Below, in pieces: positions 31,443 to 45,700 of a stretch of DNA of 64,000 nt (positions are counted from its first letter, which is position 1; each line of letters begins with the position of its first letter). Both the position numbers and the translations under genes were made by a program. The DNA is from Mayamaea pseudoterrestris (Eukaryota; Bacillariophyta; Bacillariophyceae; Sellaphorales; Sellaphoraceae). Below the pieces are notes generated by a model, which was given only the letters and a program-made list of their open reading frames with translations, had not been told where the DNA came from and did no database searches. The stretch is from NCBI GenBank assembly GCA_027923505.1, contig BROI01000001.1, positions 2,102,001-2,166,000 on the forward strand, read 5' to 3'.

Positions 31443-31706
31443 CATGGAACAGACCTATTGGGGGGTAGTCTTTGAAGGCCTTACACTGGAGCAACCTGGA
31501 GCTTGTTTCTGTGTGGATCTTTGCCCTCCCAAACAACTGGTGCTACATGTGAGCCGGGAATGATTGTTATGCACCAATCTCACTGCATATAAGTCCCCAA
31601 GCATAGCCAGACCTGAAATCATGGGACAAGACTATTGGGGGTAGTCATTGAAGGCCACACACTGTAGCACCTTGTAGCTGATTACTGTGTGGATCTTTGC
31701 CCTCCA
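31443..31706. repeat. Repeat family B, left cluster (about 177-bp spacing)
   Basis: Two direct copies start at about 31443 and 31620. Each has an ATTGGGGG-TAGTC segment, a TTGAAGGCC segment and then TGTGTGGATCTTTGCCCTCC. The second copy ends exactly where the 162-bp array begins. A third related copy lies just right of the array at about 52685. Confidence 0.8.
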
Positions 31707-34700
31707 AAGTTGATCTATGTTCAAGCTCAGCGCAGTGGTCTGGCAGGCTCCAAGGCTACAGACAATCATTCCGGGAATTAAAAGATCAAACTCATGCAAC
31801 ATGAAAGTGATCTTGCAAGACTTGGGTTGCTCCTACAAGGAGCTCATGCATGCTGGAGCTATGATTTTCAAGCTCAGCGCAGTGGTCTGGCAGGCTCCAA
31901 GGCTACAGACAATCATTCCGGGAATCAAAAGATCAAACTCATGCAACATGAAAGTGACCTTGCAAGACTTGGCTGCTCCAACAAGGAGCTCATGCATGCT
32001 GTAATGCGCTCCACAAAGTTGATCTATGATCAAGCTCAGCACCTTGGTCAGACAAGCCCAAGGCTACAGATCCTCATTCCGGGAATCAAAAGATCAATCT
32101 CATGCAGCATGAAAGTAACCTTGCAAGACTTGGCTGCTGCAACAAGGAGCTCATGCATGCTGTAATGCGCTCCACAAAGTTGATCTATGATCAAGCTCAG
32201 CGCAGTGGTCTGGCAGGCTCCAAGGTTACAGACTATTATTCCGGGAATCAAAAGATCAAACTCATGCAACATGAAAGTGACCTTGCAAGACTTGGGTTGC
32301 TCCTACAAGGAGCTCATGCATGCTGTAATGCGCTCCACAAAGTTGATCTATGATCAAGCTCAGCTCAGCTCAGTGGTCTGGCAGGCTCCAAGGCTACAGA
32401 TCCTCATTCCAGGAATCAAAAGATCAATCTCATGCAACATGAAAGTGAACTTGCAAGATTTGGCTGCTCCAACAAGGAGCTCATGCATGCTGTAATGCGC
32501 TCCACAACGTTGATCTATGATCAAGCTCAGCGCAGTGGTCTGGCAGGCTCCAAGGCTACAGACAATCATTCCGGGAATCAAAAGATCAAACTCATGCAAC
32601 ATGAAAGTGACCTTGCAAGACTTGGGTTGCTCCTACAAGGAGCTCATGCATGCTGTAATGCGCTCCACAAAGTTGATCTATGATCAAGCTCAGCACCTTG
32701 GTCAGACAAGCCCAAGGCTACAGATCCTCATTCCGGGAATCAAAAGATCAATCTCATGCAACATGAAAGTGACCTTGCAAGACTTGGCTGCTCCAACAAG
32801 GAGCTCATGCATGCTGTAATGTGCTCCACAAAATTGATCTATGTTCAAGCTCAGCACCTTGGTCTGACAAGCCCAAGGCTACAGACAATCATTCCGGGAA
32901 TCATAAGATCAAACTCATGCAACATGAAAGTGACCTTGTAAGATTTGGCTGCTCCAACAAGGAGCTCGTGCATGCTGTAATGTGCTCCACAAACTTTATC
33001 TATGATCAAGCTCAGCGCAGTGGTCTGGCAGGCTCCAAGGCTACAGACAATCATTCCGGGAATCAAAGGATCAGTCTCATGCAACATGAAAGTGACCTTG
33101 TAAGACTTGGCTGCTCCAACAAGGAGCTCATGCATGCTGTTATGTGCTCCACAAAGTTGATCTATGATCAAGCTCAGCGCAGTGGTCTGGCAGGCTCCAA
33201 GGCCACAAACAATCATTCCGGGAATCAAAAGATCAAACTCATGCAACATGAAAGTGACCTTGCTGGCTGCTTCTACGAGGAGCTCATGCATGCTGTAATG
33301 TGCTCCACAAAGTTGATCTATGATCAAGCTCAGCTCAGCTCAGTGGTCTGGCAGGCTCCAAGGCTACAGACAATCATTCCGGGAAATAAAAGATCAATCT
33401 TGTGCAACATGAAAGTGACTTTGCAAAACTTAGGTTGCTCCTACAAGGAGCTCATGCATGCTGTAATGCGCTCCACAAAGTTGATCTATGATCAAGCTCA
33501 GCACCTTGGTCAGACAAGCCCAAGGCTACAGATCCTCATTCCGGGAATCAAAAGATCAATCTCATGCAACATGAAAGTGACCTTGCAAGACTTGGCTGCT
33601 CCAACAAGGAGCTCATGCATGCTGTAATGCGCTCCACATTGTTGATCTATGATCAAGCTCAGCGCAGTGGTCTGGCAGGCTCCAAGGCTACAGACAATCA
33701 TTCCGGGAATCAAAAGATCAAACTCATGCAACATGAAAGTGACCTTGCAAGACTTGGGTTGCTCCTACAAGGAGCTCATGCATGCTGTAATGCGCTCCAC
33801 AAAGTTGATCTATGATCAAGCTCAGCGCAGTGGTCTGGCAGGCTCCAAGGCTACAGACAATCATTCCGGGAATCAAAAGATCAATCTCATGCAACATGAA
33901 AGTGACCTTGCAAGACTTGGCTGCTCCAACAAGGAGCTCATGCATGCTGTAATGCGCTCCACAAAGTTGATCTATGATCAAGCTCAGCGCAGTGGTCTGG
34001 CAGGCTCCAAGGCTACAAACAATCATTCCGGGAATCAAAAGATCAATCTCATGCAACATGAAAGTGACCTTGCAAGACTTGGCTGCTCCAACAAGGAGCT
34101 CATGCATGCTGTAATGCGCTCCACAACGTTGATCTATGATCAAGCTCAGCGCAGTGGTCTGGCAGGCTCCAAGGCTACAGACAATCATTCCGGGAATCAA
34201 AAGATCAAACTCATGCAACATGGAAGTGACCTTGCAAGACTTGGCTGCTCCTACAAGGAGCTCATGCATGCTGTAATGCGCTCCACAAAGTTGATCTATG
34301 ATCAAGCTCAGCGCAGTGGTCTGGCAGGCTCCAAGGCTACAGACAATCATTCCGGGAATCAAAAGATCAATCTCATGCAACATGAAAGTGACCTTGCAAG
34401 ACTTAGATGCTCCAACAAGGAGCTCATGCATGCTGTAATGCGCTCCACAAAGTTGATCTATGATCAAGCTCAGCGCAGTGGTCTGGCAGGCTCCAAGGCT
34501 ACAGACAATCATTCCGGGAATCAAAAGATCAAACTCATGCAACATGGAAGTGACCTTGCAAGACTTGGCTGCTCCAACAAGGAGCTCATGCATGCTGTAA
34601 TGCGCTCCACAAAGTTGATCTATAATCAGATGGGCGGACGAGCCCAATGGCTACATCTAATAAAGATCAATTTCATGCAACATGAAAGTGACCTTGTAAG

Positions 34701-35090
34701 ACTTGGCTGCTCCAACAAGGAGCTCATGCATGCTGTAATGTGCTCCACAAAGTTTGATCTAAGATCAAGCTCAGCGCAGTGGTCTGGCAGGCTCCAAGGC
34801 TACAGACAACCATTCCGGGAATCAAAAGATCAAACTCATGCAACATGAAAGTGACCTTGCAAGACTTGGCTGCTCCAACAAGGAGCTCATGCATGCTGTA
34901 ATGCGCTCCACAAAGTTGATCTATGATCAAGCTCAGCGCAGTGGTCTGGCAGGCTCCAAGGCTACAGACAATCATTCCGGGAATCAAAAGATCCATCTCA
35001 TGCAACATGAAAGTGACCTTGCAAGACTTGGCTGCTCCTACAAGGAGCTCATGCATGCTGTAATGCGCTCCACAAAGTTGATCTATGATC

Positions 35091-36518
35091 AAGCTCAGCA
35101 CAGTGGTCTGGCAGGCTCCAAGGCTACAGACAATCATTCCGGGAATCAAAAGATCAAACTCATGCAACATGAAAGTGACCTTGCAAGACTTGGCTGCTCC
35201 TACAAGGAGCTCATGCATGCTGTAATGCGCTCCACAAAGTTGATCTATGATCAAGCTCAGCGCAGTGGTCTGGCAGGCTCCAAGGCTACAGACAATCATT
35301 CCGGGAATCAAAAGATCAATCTCATGCAACATGAAAGTGACCTTGCAAGACTTGGCTGCTCCAACAAGGAGCTCATGCATGCTGTAATGCGCTCCACAAA
35401 GTTGATCTATGATCAAGCTCAGTGCAGTGGTCTGGCAGGCTCCAAGGCTACAGACAATCATTCCGGGAATCAAAAGATCAACCTCATGCAACATGGAAGT
35501 GACCTTGCCAGACTTGGTTGCTCCAACAAGGAGCTCATGCATGCTGTAATGCGCTCCACAAAGTTGATCTATGATCAAGCTCAGCGCAGTGGTCTGGCAG
35601 GCTCCAAGGCTACAGACAATCATTCCGGGAATCAAAAGATCCATCTCAGGCAACATGGAAGTGACCTTGCAAGACTTGGCTGCTCCTACAAGGAGCTCAT
35701 GCATGCTGTAATGTGCTCCACAAAGTTGATCTATGATCAAGCTCAGCGCAGTGGTCTGGCAGGCTCCAAGGCTACAGACAATCATTCCGGGAAAAAAAGA
35801 TCAAAAGCTCAGCACAGTGGTCTGGCAGGCTCCAAGGCTACAGACAATCATTCCGGGAATCAAAAGATCAAACTCATGCAACATGAAAGTGACCTTGCAA
35901 GACTTGGCTGCTCCTACAAGGAGCTCATGCATGCTGTAATGCGCTCCACAAAGTTGATCTATGATCAAGCTCAGCGCAGTGGTCTGGCAGGCTCCAAGGC
36001 TACAGACAATCATTCCGGGAATCAAAAGATCAATCTCATGCAACATGAAAGTGACCTTGCAAGACTTGGCTGCTCCAACAAGGAGCTCATGCATGCTGTA
36101 ATGCGCTCCACAAAGTTGATCTATGATCAAGCTCAGTGCAGTGGTCTGGCAGGCTCCAAGGCTACAGACAATCATTCCGGGAATCAAAAGATCAACCTCA
36201 TGCAACATGGAAGTGACCTTGCCAGACTTGGTTGCTCCAACAAGGAGCTCATGCATGCTGTAATGCGCTCCACAAAGTTGATCTATGATCAAGCTCAGCG
36301 CAGTGGTCTGGCAGGCTCCAAGGCTACAGACAATCATTCCGGGAATCAAAAGATCCATCTCAGGCAACATGGAAGTGACCTTGCAAGACTTGGCTGCTCC
36401 TACAAGGAGCTCATGCATGCTGTAATGTGCTCCACAAAGTTGATCTATGATCAAGCTCAGCGCAGTGGTCTGGCAGGCTCCAAGGCTACAGACAATCATT
36501 CCGGGAAAAAAAGATCAA
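35091..36518. repeat. 714-bp tandem segmental duplication inside the 162-bp array
   Basis: 35091-35804 and 35805-36518 match with a constant 714-bp offset, including the rare variant GGGAAAAAAAGATC near the end of each copy. 714 is not a multiple of 162 (4 units plus 66), so the junction at 35804/35805 is out of register and leaves a truncated unit. Confidence 0.85.
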
Positions 36519-39500
36519 TCTTGTGCAACATGAAAGTGACTTTGCAAAACTTAGGTTGCTCCTACAAGGAGCTCATGCATGCTATAATGCACTCCACAAA
36601 GTTGATCTATGATCAAGCTCAGCGCAGTGGTCTGGCAGGCTCCAAGGCTACAGACAATCATTCCGGGAATCAAAAGATCCATCTCATGCAACATGAAAGT
36701 GACCTTGCAAGACTTGGCTGCTCCAACAAGGAGCTCATGCATGCTGTAATGCGCTCCACAAAGTTGATCTATGATCAAGCTCAGCGCAGTGGTCTGGCAG
36801 GCTCCAAGGCTACAGACAATCATTCCGGGAATCAAAAGATCAATCTCATGCAACATGGAAGTGACCTTGCAAGACTTGGCTGCTCCAACAAGGAGCTCAT
36901 GCATGCTGTAATGCGCTCCACAAAGTTGATCTATGATCAAGCTCAGCGCAGTGGTCTGGCAGGCTCCAAGGCTACAGACAATCATTCCGGGAATCAAAAG
37001 ATCCATCTCAGGCAACATGGAAGTGACCTTGCAAGACTTGGCTGCTCCTACAAGGAGCTCATGCATGCTGTAATGCGCTCCACAAAGTTGATCTATGATC
37101 AAGCTCAGTGCAGTGGTCTGGCAGGCTCCAAGGCTACAGACAATCATTCCGGGAATCAAAAGATCAACCTCATGCAACATGGAAGTGACCTTGCCAGACT
37201 TGGTTGCTCCAACAAGGAGCTCATGCATGCTGTAATGCGCTCCACAGAGTGTTCTATGATCAAACTCAGCATCTCGGTCTGACTAGCCCAAGGCTACAGA
37301 CAATCATTCCGGGAATCAAAAGATCAAACTCATGCAACATGAAAGTGACCTTGCAAGACTTGGCTGCTCCAACAAGGAGCTCATGCATGCTGTAATGCGC
37401 TCCACAAAGTTGATCTATGATCAAGCTCAGCGCAGTGGTCTGGCAGGCTCCAAGGCTACAGACAATCATTCCGGGAATCAAAAGATCAATCTCATGCAAC
37501 ATGGAAGTGACCTTGCAAGACTTGGGTGCTCCAACAAGGAGCTCATGCATGCTGTAATGCGCTCCACAAAGTTGATCTATGATCAAGCTCAGCGCAGTGG
37601 TCTGGCAGGCTCCAAGGCTACAGACAATCATTCCGGGAATCAAAAGATCAAACTCATGCAACATGAAAGTGACCTTGCAAGACTTGGCTGCTCCAACAAG
37701 GAGCTCATGCATGCTGTAATGCGCTCCACAAAGTTGATCTATGATCAAGCTCAGCGCAGTGGTCTGGCAGGCTCCAAGGCTACAGACAATCATTCCGGGA
37801 ATCAAAAGATCAAACTCATGCAACATGGAAGTGACCTTGCAAGACTTGGCTGCTCCAACAAGGAGCTCATGCATGCTGTAATGCGCTCCACAAAGTTGAT
37901 CTATGATCAAGCTCAGCGCAGTGGTCTGGCAGGCTCCAAGGCTACAGACAATCATTCCGGGAATCAAAAGATCCATCTCATGCAACATGAAAGTGACCTT
38001 GCAAGACTTGGCTGCTCCTACAAGGAGCTCATGCATGCTGTAATGCGCTCCACAAAGTTGATCTATGATCAAGCTCAGCGCAGTGGTCTGGCAGGCTCCA
38101 AGGCTACAGACAATCATTCCGGGAATCAAAAGATCAAACTCATGCAACATGGAAGTGACCTTGCAAGACTTGGGTTGCTCCTACAAGGAGCTCATGCATG
38201 CTGTAATGCGCTTTACAAAGTTGATCTATGATCAAGCTCAGCGCAGTGGTCTGGCAGGCTCCAAGGCTACAGACAATCATTCCGGGAATCAAAAGATCAA
38301 ACTCATGCAACATGAAAGTGACCTTGCAAGACTTGGCTGCTCCAACAAGGAGCTCATGCATGCTGTAATGCGCTCCACAAAGTTGATCTATGATCAAGCT
38401 CAGCGCAGTGGTCTGGCAGGCTCCAAGGCTACAGACAATCATTCCGGGAATCAAAAGATCAAACTCATGCAACATGAAAGTGACCTTGCAAGACTTGGCT
38501 GCTCCAACAAGGAGCTCATGCATGCTGTAATGCGCTCCACAAAGTTGATCTATGATCAAGCTCAGTGCAGTGGTCTGGCAGGCTCCAAGGCTACAGACAA
38601 TCATTCCGGGAATCAAAAGATCAATCTCATGCAACATGAAAGTGACCTTGCAAGACTTGGCTGCTCCAACAAGGAGCTCATGCATGCTGTAATGCGCTCC
38701 ACACCATTGATCTATAATCAAGCTCAGCATCTTGGTCTGGCAGGCTCCAAGGCTACAGACAATCATTCCGGGAATCAAAAGATCAAACTCATGCAACATG
38801 GAAGTGACCTTGCAAGACTTGGCTGCTCCTACAAGGAGCTCATGCATGCTGTAATGCGCTCCACAAAGTTGATCTATGATCAAGCTCAGCGCAGTGGTCT
38901 GGCAGGCTCCAAGGCTACAGACAATCATTCCGGGAATCAAAAGATCAAACTCATGCAACATGAAAGTGACCTTGCAAGACTTGGCTGCTCCAACAAGGAG
39001 CTCATGCATGCTGTAATGCGCTCCACAAAGTTGATCTATGATCAAGCTCAGCACCTTGGTCTGACAAGCCCAAGGCTACAGATCCTCATTCCGGGAATCA
39101 AAAGATCAAACTCATGCAACATGAAAGTGACCTTGCAAGACTTGGCTGCTCCAACAAGGAGCTCATGCATGCTGTAATGCGCTCCACAAAGTTTATCTAT
39201 GATCAAGCTCAGCATCTTGGTCTGGCAGGCTCCAAGGCTACAGACAATCATTCCGGGAATCAAAAGATCAAACTCATGCAACATGAAAGTGATCTTGCAA
39301 GACTTGGCTGCTTCTACGAGGAGCTCATGCATGCTGTAATGTGCTCCACAAAGTTGATCTATGATCAAGCTCAGCGCAGTGGTCTGGCAGGCTCCAAGGC
39401 TACAGACAATCATTCCGGGAAATAAAAGATCCATCTCATGCAACATGAAAGTGACCTTGCAAGACTTGGCTGCTCCAACAAGGAGCTCATGCATGCTGTA

Positions 39501-39779
39501 ATGCGCTCCAGAAAGTTAATCTATGAACAAGCTCAGTGCAGTGGTCTGGCAGGCTCCAAGGCTACAGACAATCATTCCGGGAATCAAAAGATCAACCTCA
39601 TGCAACATGGAAGTGACCTTGCCAGACTTGGTTGCTCCAACAAGGAGCTCATGCATGCTGTAATGCGCTCCACAAAGTTGATCTATGATCAAGCTCAGCG
39701 CAGTGGTCAGACAAGCCCAAGGCTACTGATCCTCATACCGGGAATCAAAAGATCAAACTCATGCAACATGAAAGTTTTC

Positions 39780-42700
39780 TTGCAAGACTTGGCTGCTCCA
39801 ACAAGGAGCTCATGCATGCTGTAATGCGCTCCACAAAGTGGATCTATGATCAAGCTCAGCGCAGTGGTCTGGCAGGCTCCAAGGCTACAGACAATCATTC
39901 CGGGAATCAAAAGATCAAACTCATGCAACATGGAAGTGACCTTGCAAGACTTGGCTGCTCCTACAAGGAGCTCATGCATGCTGTAATGCGCTCCACAAAG
40001 TTGATCTATGATCAAGCTCAGCGCAGTGGTCTGGCAGGCTCCAAGGCTACAGACAATCATTCCGGGAATCAAAAGATCAAACTCATGCAACATGAAAGTG
40101 ACCTTGCAAGACTTGGCTGCTCCTACAAGGAGCTCATGCATGCTGTAATGCGCTCCACAAAGTTGATCTATGATCAAGCTCAGCGCAGTGGTCTGGCAGG
40201 CTCCAAGGCTACAGACAATCATTCCGGGAATCAAAAGATCCATCTCAGGCAACATGGAAGTGACCTTGCAAGACTTGGCTGCTCCTACAAGGAGCTCATG
40301 CATGCTGTAATGCGCTCCACAAAGTTGATCTATGATCAAGCTCAGCGCAGTGGTCTGGCAGGCTCCAAGGCTACAGACAATCATTCCGGGAATCAAAAGA
40401 TCAATCTCATGCAACATGGAAGTGACCTTGCAAGACTTGGCTGCTCCAACAAGGAGCTCATGCATGCTGTAATGCGCTCCACAAAGTTGATCTATGATCA
40501 AGCTCAGCGCAGTGGTCTGGCAGGCTCCAAGGCTACAGACAATCATTCCGGGAATCAAAAGATCCATCTCATGCAACATGAAAGTGACCTTGCAAGACTT
40601 GGCTGCTCCAACAAGGAGCTCTTTGATGCTGTAATGTGCTCCACAAAGTTAATCTATGATCAAGCTGAGCGCCTTGGCCTGGCAGGCTCCATGGCTACAG
40701 ACAATCATTCCGGGAATCAAAAGATCCATCTCATGCAACATGAAAGTGACCTTGCAAGACTTGGCTGCTCCAACAAGGAGCTCATGCATGCTGTAATGCG
40801 CTCCACAAAGTTGATCTATGATCAAGCTCAGCGCAGTGGTCTGGCAGGCTCCAAGGCTACAGACAATCATTCCGGGAATCAAAAGATCAAACTCATGCAA
40901 CATGGAAGTGACCTTGCAAGACTTGGCTGCTCCAACAAGGAGCTCATGCATGCTGTAATGCGCTCCACAAAGTTGATCTATGATCAAGCTCAGCGCAGTG
41001 GTCTGGCAGGCTCCAAGGCTACAGACAATCATTCCGGGAATCAAAAGATCCATCTCAGGCAACATGAAAGTGACCTTGCAAGACTTGGCTGCGGCAACAA
41101 GGAGCTCATGCATGCTGTAATGTGCTCCACAAAGTTGATCTATGATCAAGCTCAGCGCAGTGGTCTGGCAGGCTCCAAGGCTACAGACAATCATTCCGGG
41201 AATCAAAAGATCAAACTCATGCAACATGGAAGTGACCTTGCAAGACTTGGCTGCTCCAACAAGGAGCTCATGCATGCTGTAATGCGCTCCACAAAGTTGA
41301 TCTATGATCAAGCTCAGCGCAGTGGTCTGGCAGGCTCCAAGGCTACAGACAATCATTCCGGGAATCAAAAGATCAATCTCATGCAACATGGAAGTGACCT
41401 TGCAAGACTTGGCTGCTCCAACAAGGAGCTCATGCATGCTGTAATGCGCTCCACAAAGTTGATCTATGATCAAGCTCAGCGCAGTGGTCTGGCAGGCTCC
41501 AAGGCTACAGACAATCATTCCGGGAATCAAAAGATCAAACTCATGCAACATGGAAGTGACCTTGCAAGACTTGGCTGCTCCAACAAGGAGCTCATGCATG
41601 CTGTAATGCGCTCCACCAAGTGGATCTATGATCAAGCTCAGCGCAGTGGTCTGGCAGGCTCCAAGGCTACAGACAATCATTCCGGGAATCAAAAGATCAA
41701 ACTCATGCAACATGGAAGTGACCTTGCAAGACTTGGCTGCTCCAACAAGGAGCTCATGCATGCTGTAATGCGCTCCACAAAGTTGATCTATGATCAAGCT
41801 CAGCGCAGTGGTCTGGCAGGCTCCAAGGCTACAGACAATCATTCCGGGAATCAAAAGATCAAACTCATGCAACATGGAAGTGACCTTGCAAGACTTGGCT
41901 GCTCCAACAAGGAGCTTATGCATGCTGTAATGCGCTCCACAAAGTTGATCTATGATCAAGCTCAGCGCAGTGGTCTGGCAGGCTCCAAGGCTACAGACAA
42001 TCATTCCGGGAATCAAAAGATCAAACTCATGCAACATGAAAGTGACCTTGCAAGACTTGGCTGCTGCAACAAGGAGCTCATGCATGCTGTAATGCGCTCC
42101 ACAAAGTTGATCTATGATCAAGCTCAGCGCAGTGGTCTGGCAGGCTCCAAGGCTACAGACAATCATTCCGGGAATCAAAAGATCAAACTCATGCAACATG
42201 GAAGTGACCTTGCAAGACTTGGCTGCTCCAACAAGGAGCTCATGCATGCTGTAATGCGCTCCACAAAGTTGATCTATGATCAAGCTCAGCGCAGTGGTCT
42301 GGCAGGCTCCAAGGCTACAGACAATCATTCCGGGAATCAAAAGATCCATCTCAGGCAACATGGAAGTGACCTTGCAAGACTTGGCTGCTCCTACAAGGAG
42401 CTCATGCATGCTGTAATGCGCTCCACCAAGTGGATCTATGATCAAGCTCAGCGCAGTGGTCTGGCAGGCTCCAAGGCTACAGACAATCATTCCGGGAATC
42501 AAAAGATCAAACTCATGCAACATGGAAGTGACCTTGCAAGACTTGGCTGCTCCAACAAGGAGCTCATGCATGCTGTAATGCGCTCCACAAAGTGGATCTA
42601 TGATCAAGCTCAGCGCAGTGGTCTGGCAGGCTCCAAGGCTACAGACAATCATTCCGGGAATCAAAAGATCAAACTCATGCAACATGGAAGTGACCTTGCA

Positions 42701-45700
42701 AGACTTGGCTGCTCCAACAAGGAGCTCATGCATGCTGTAATGCGCTCCACAAAGTTGATCTATGATCAAGCTCAGCGCAGTGGTCTGGCAGGCTCCAAGG
42801 CTACAGACAATCATTCCGGGAATCAAAAGATCAAACTCATGCAACATGGAAGTGACCTTGCAAGACTTGGCTGCTCCAACAAGGAGCTCATGCATGCTGT
42901 AATGCGCTCCACCAAGTTGATCTATGATCAAGCTCAGCGCAGTGGTCTGGCAGGCTCCAAGGCTACAGACAATCATTCCGGGAATCAAAAGATCCATCTC
43001 AGGCAATATGAAGGTGACCTTGCAAGACTTGGCTGCTCCAACAAGGAGCTTATGCATGCTGTAATGCGCTCCACAAAGTTGATCTATGATCAAGCTCAGC
43101 GCAGTGGTCTGGCAGGCTCCAAGGCTACAGACAATCATTCCGGGAATCAAAAGATCAAACTCATGCAACATGGAAGTGACCTTGCAAGACTTGGCTGCTC
43201 CAACAAGGAGCTCATGCATGCTGTAATGCGCTCCACCAAGTGGATCTATGATCAAGCTCAGCGCAGTGGTCTGGCAGGCTCCAAGGCTACAGACAATCAT
43301 TCCGGGAATCAAAAGATCAAACTCATGCAACATGGAAGTGACCTTGCAAGACTTGGCTGCTCCAACAAGGAGCTCATGCATGCTGTAATGCGCTCCACAA
43401 AGTTGATCTATGATCAAGCTCAGCGCAGTGGTCTGGCAGGCTCCAAGGCTACAGACAATCATTCCGGGAATCAAAAGATCAAACTCATGCAACATGGAAG
43501 TGACCTTGCAAGACTTGGCTGCTCCTACAAGGAGCTCATGCATGCTGTAATGCGCTCCACCAAGTGGATCTATGATCAAGCTCAGCGCAGTGGTCTGGCA
43601 GGCTCCAAGGCTACAGACAATCATTCCGGGAATCAAAAGATCAAACTCATGCAACATGGAAGTGACCTTGCAAGACTTGGGTGCTCCAACAAGGAGCTCA
43701 TGCATGCTGTAATGCGCTCCACCAAGTGGATCTATGATCAAGCTCAGCGCAGTGGTCTGGCAGGCTCCAAGGCTACAGACAATCATTCCGGGAATCAAAA
43801 GATCAAACTCATGCAACATGAAAGTGACCTTGCAAGACTTGGCTGCTGCAACAAGGAGCTCATGCATGCTGTAATGCGCTCCACAAAGTTGATCTATGAT
43901 CAAGCTCAGCGCAGTGGTCTGGCAGGCTCCAAGGCTACAGACAATCATTCCGGGAATCAAAAGATCAAACTCATGCAACATGGAAGTGACCTTGCAAGAC
44001 TTGGCTGCTCCTACAAGGAGCTTATGCATGCTGTAATGCGCTCCACAAAGTTGATCTATGATCAAGCTCAGCGCAGTGGTCTGGCAGGCTCCAAGGCTAC
44101 AGACAATCATTCCGGGAATCAAAAGATCAAACTCATGCAACATGAAAGTGACCTTGCAAGACTTGGCTTGCAAGACTTGGCTGCTCCAACAAGGAGCTCA
44201 TGCATGCTGTAATGCGCTCCACAAAGTGGATCTATGATCAAGCTCAGCGCAGTGGTCTGGCAGGCTCCAAGGCTACAGACAATCATTCCGGGAATCAAAA
44301 GATCAAACTCATGCAACATGGAAGTGACCTTGCAAGACTTGGCTGCTCCTACAAGGAGCTCATGCATGCTGTAATGCGCTCCACAAAGTTGATCTATGAT
44401 CAAGCTCAGCGCAGTGGTCTGGCAGGCTCCAAGGCTACAGACAATCATTCCGGGAATCAAAAGATCAAACTCATGCAACATGAAAGTGACCTTGCAAGAC
44501 TTGGCTGCTCCTACAAGGAGCTCATGCATGCTGTAATGCGCTCCACAAAGTTGATCTATGATCAAGCTCAGCGCAGTGGTCTGGCAGGCTCCAAGGCTAC
44601 AGACAATCATTCCGGGAATCAAAAGATCCATCTCAGGCAACATGGAAGTGACCTTGCAAGACTTGGCTGCTCCTACAAGGAGCTCATGCATGCTGTAATG
44701 CGCTCCACAAAGTTGATCTATGATCAAGCTCAGCGCAGTGGTCTGGCAGGCTCCAAGGCTACAGACAATCATTCCGGGAATCAAAAGATCAATCTCATGC
44801 AACATGGAAGTGACCTTGCAAGACTTGGCTGCTCCAACAAGGAGCTCATGCATGCTGTAATGCGCTCCACAAAGTTGATCTATGATCAAGCTCAGCGCAG
44901 TGGTCTGGCAGGCTCCAAGGCTACAGACAATCATTCCGGGAATCAAAAGATCCATCTCATGCAACATGAAAGTGACCTTGCAAGACTTGGCTGCTCCAAC
45001 AAGGAGCTCTTTGATGCTGTAATGTGCTCCACAAAGTTAATCTATGATCAAGCTGAGCGCCTTGGCCTGGCAGGCTCCATGGCTACAGACAATCATTCCG
45101 GGAATCAAAAGATCCATCTCATGCAACATGAAAGTGACCTTGCAAGACTTGGCTGCTCCAACAAGGAGCTCATGCATGCTGTAATGCGCTCCACAAAGTT
45201 GATCTATGATCAAGCTCAGCGCAGTGGTCTGGCAGGCTCCAAGGCTACAGACAATCATTCCGGGAATCAAAAGATCAAACTCATGCAACATGGAAGTGAC
45301 CTTGCAAGACTTGGCTGCTCCAACAAGGAGCTCATGCATGCTGTAATGCGCTCCACAAAGTTGATCTATGATCAAGCTCAGCGCAGTGGTCTGGCAGGCT
45401 CCAAGGCTACAGACAATCATTCCGGGAATCAAAAGATCCATCTCAGGCAACATGAAAGTGACCTTGCAAGACTTGGCTGCGGCAACAAGGAGCTCATGCA
45501 TGCTGTAATGTGCTCCACAAAGTTGATCTATGATCAAGCTCAGCGCAGTGGTCTGGCAGGCTCCAAGGCTACAGACAATCATTCCGGGAATCAAAAGATC
45601 AAACTCATGCAACATGGAAGTGACCTTGCAAGACTTGGCTGCTCCAACAAGGAGCTCATGCATGCTGTAATGCGCTCCACAAAGTTGATCTATGATCAAG

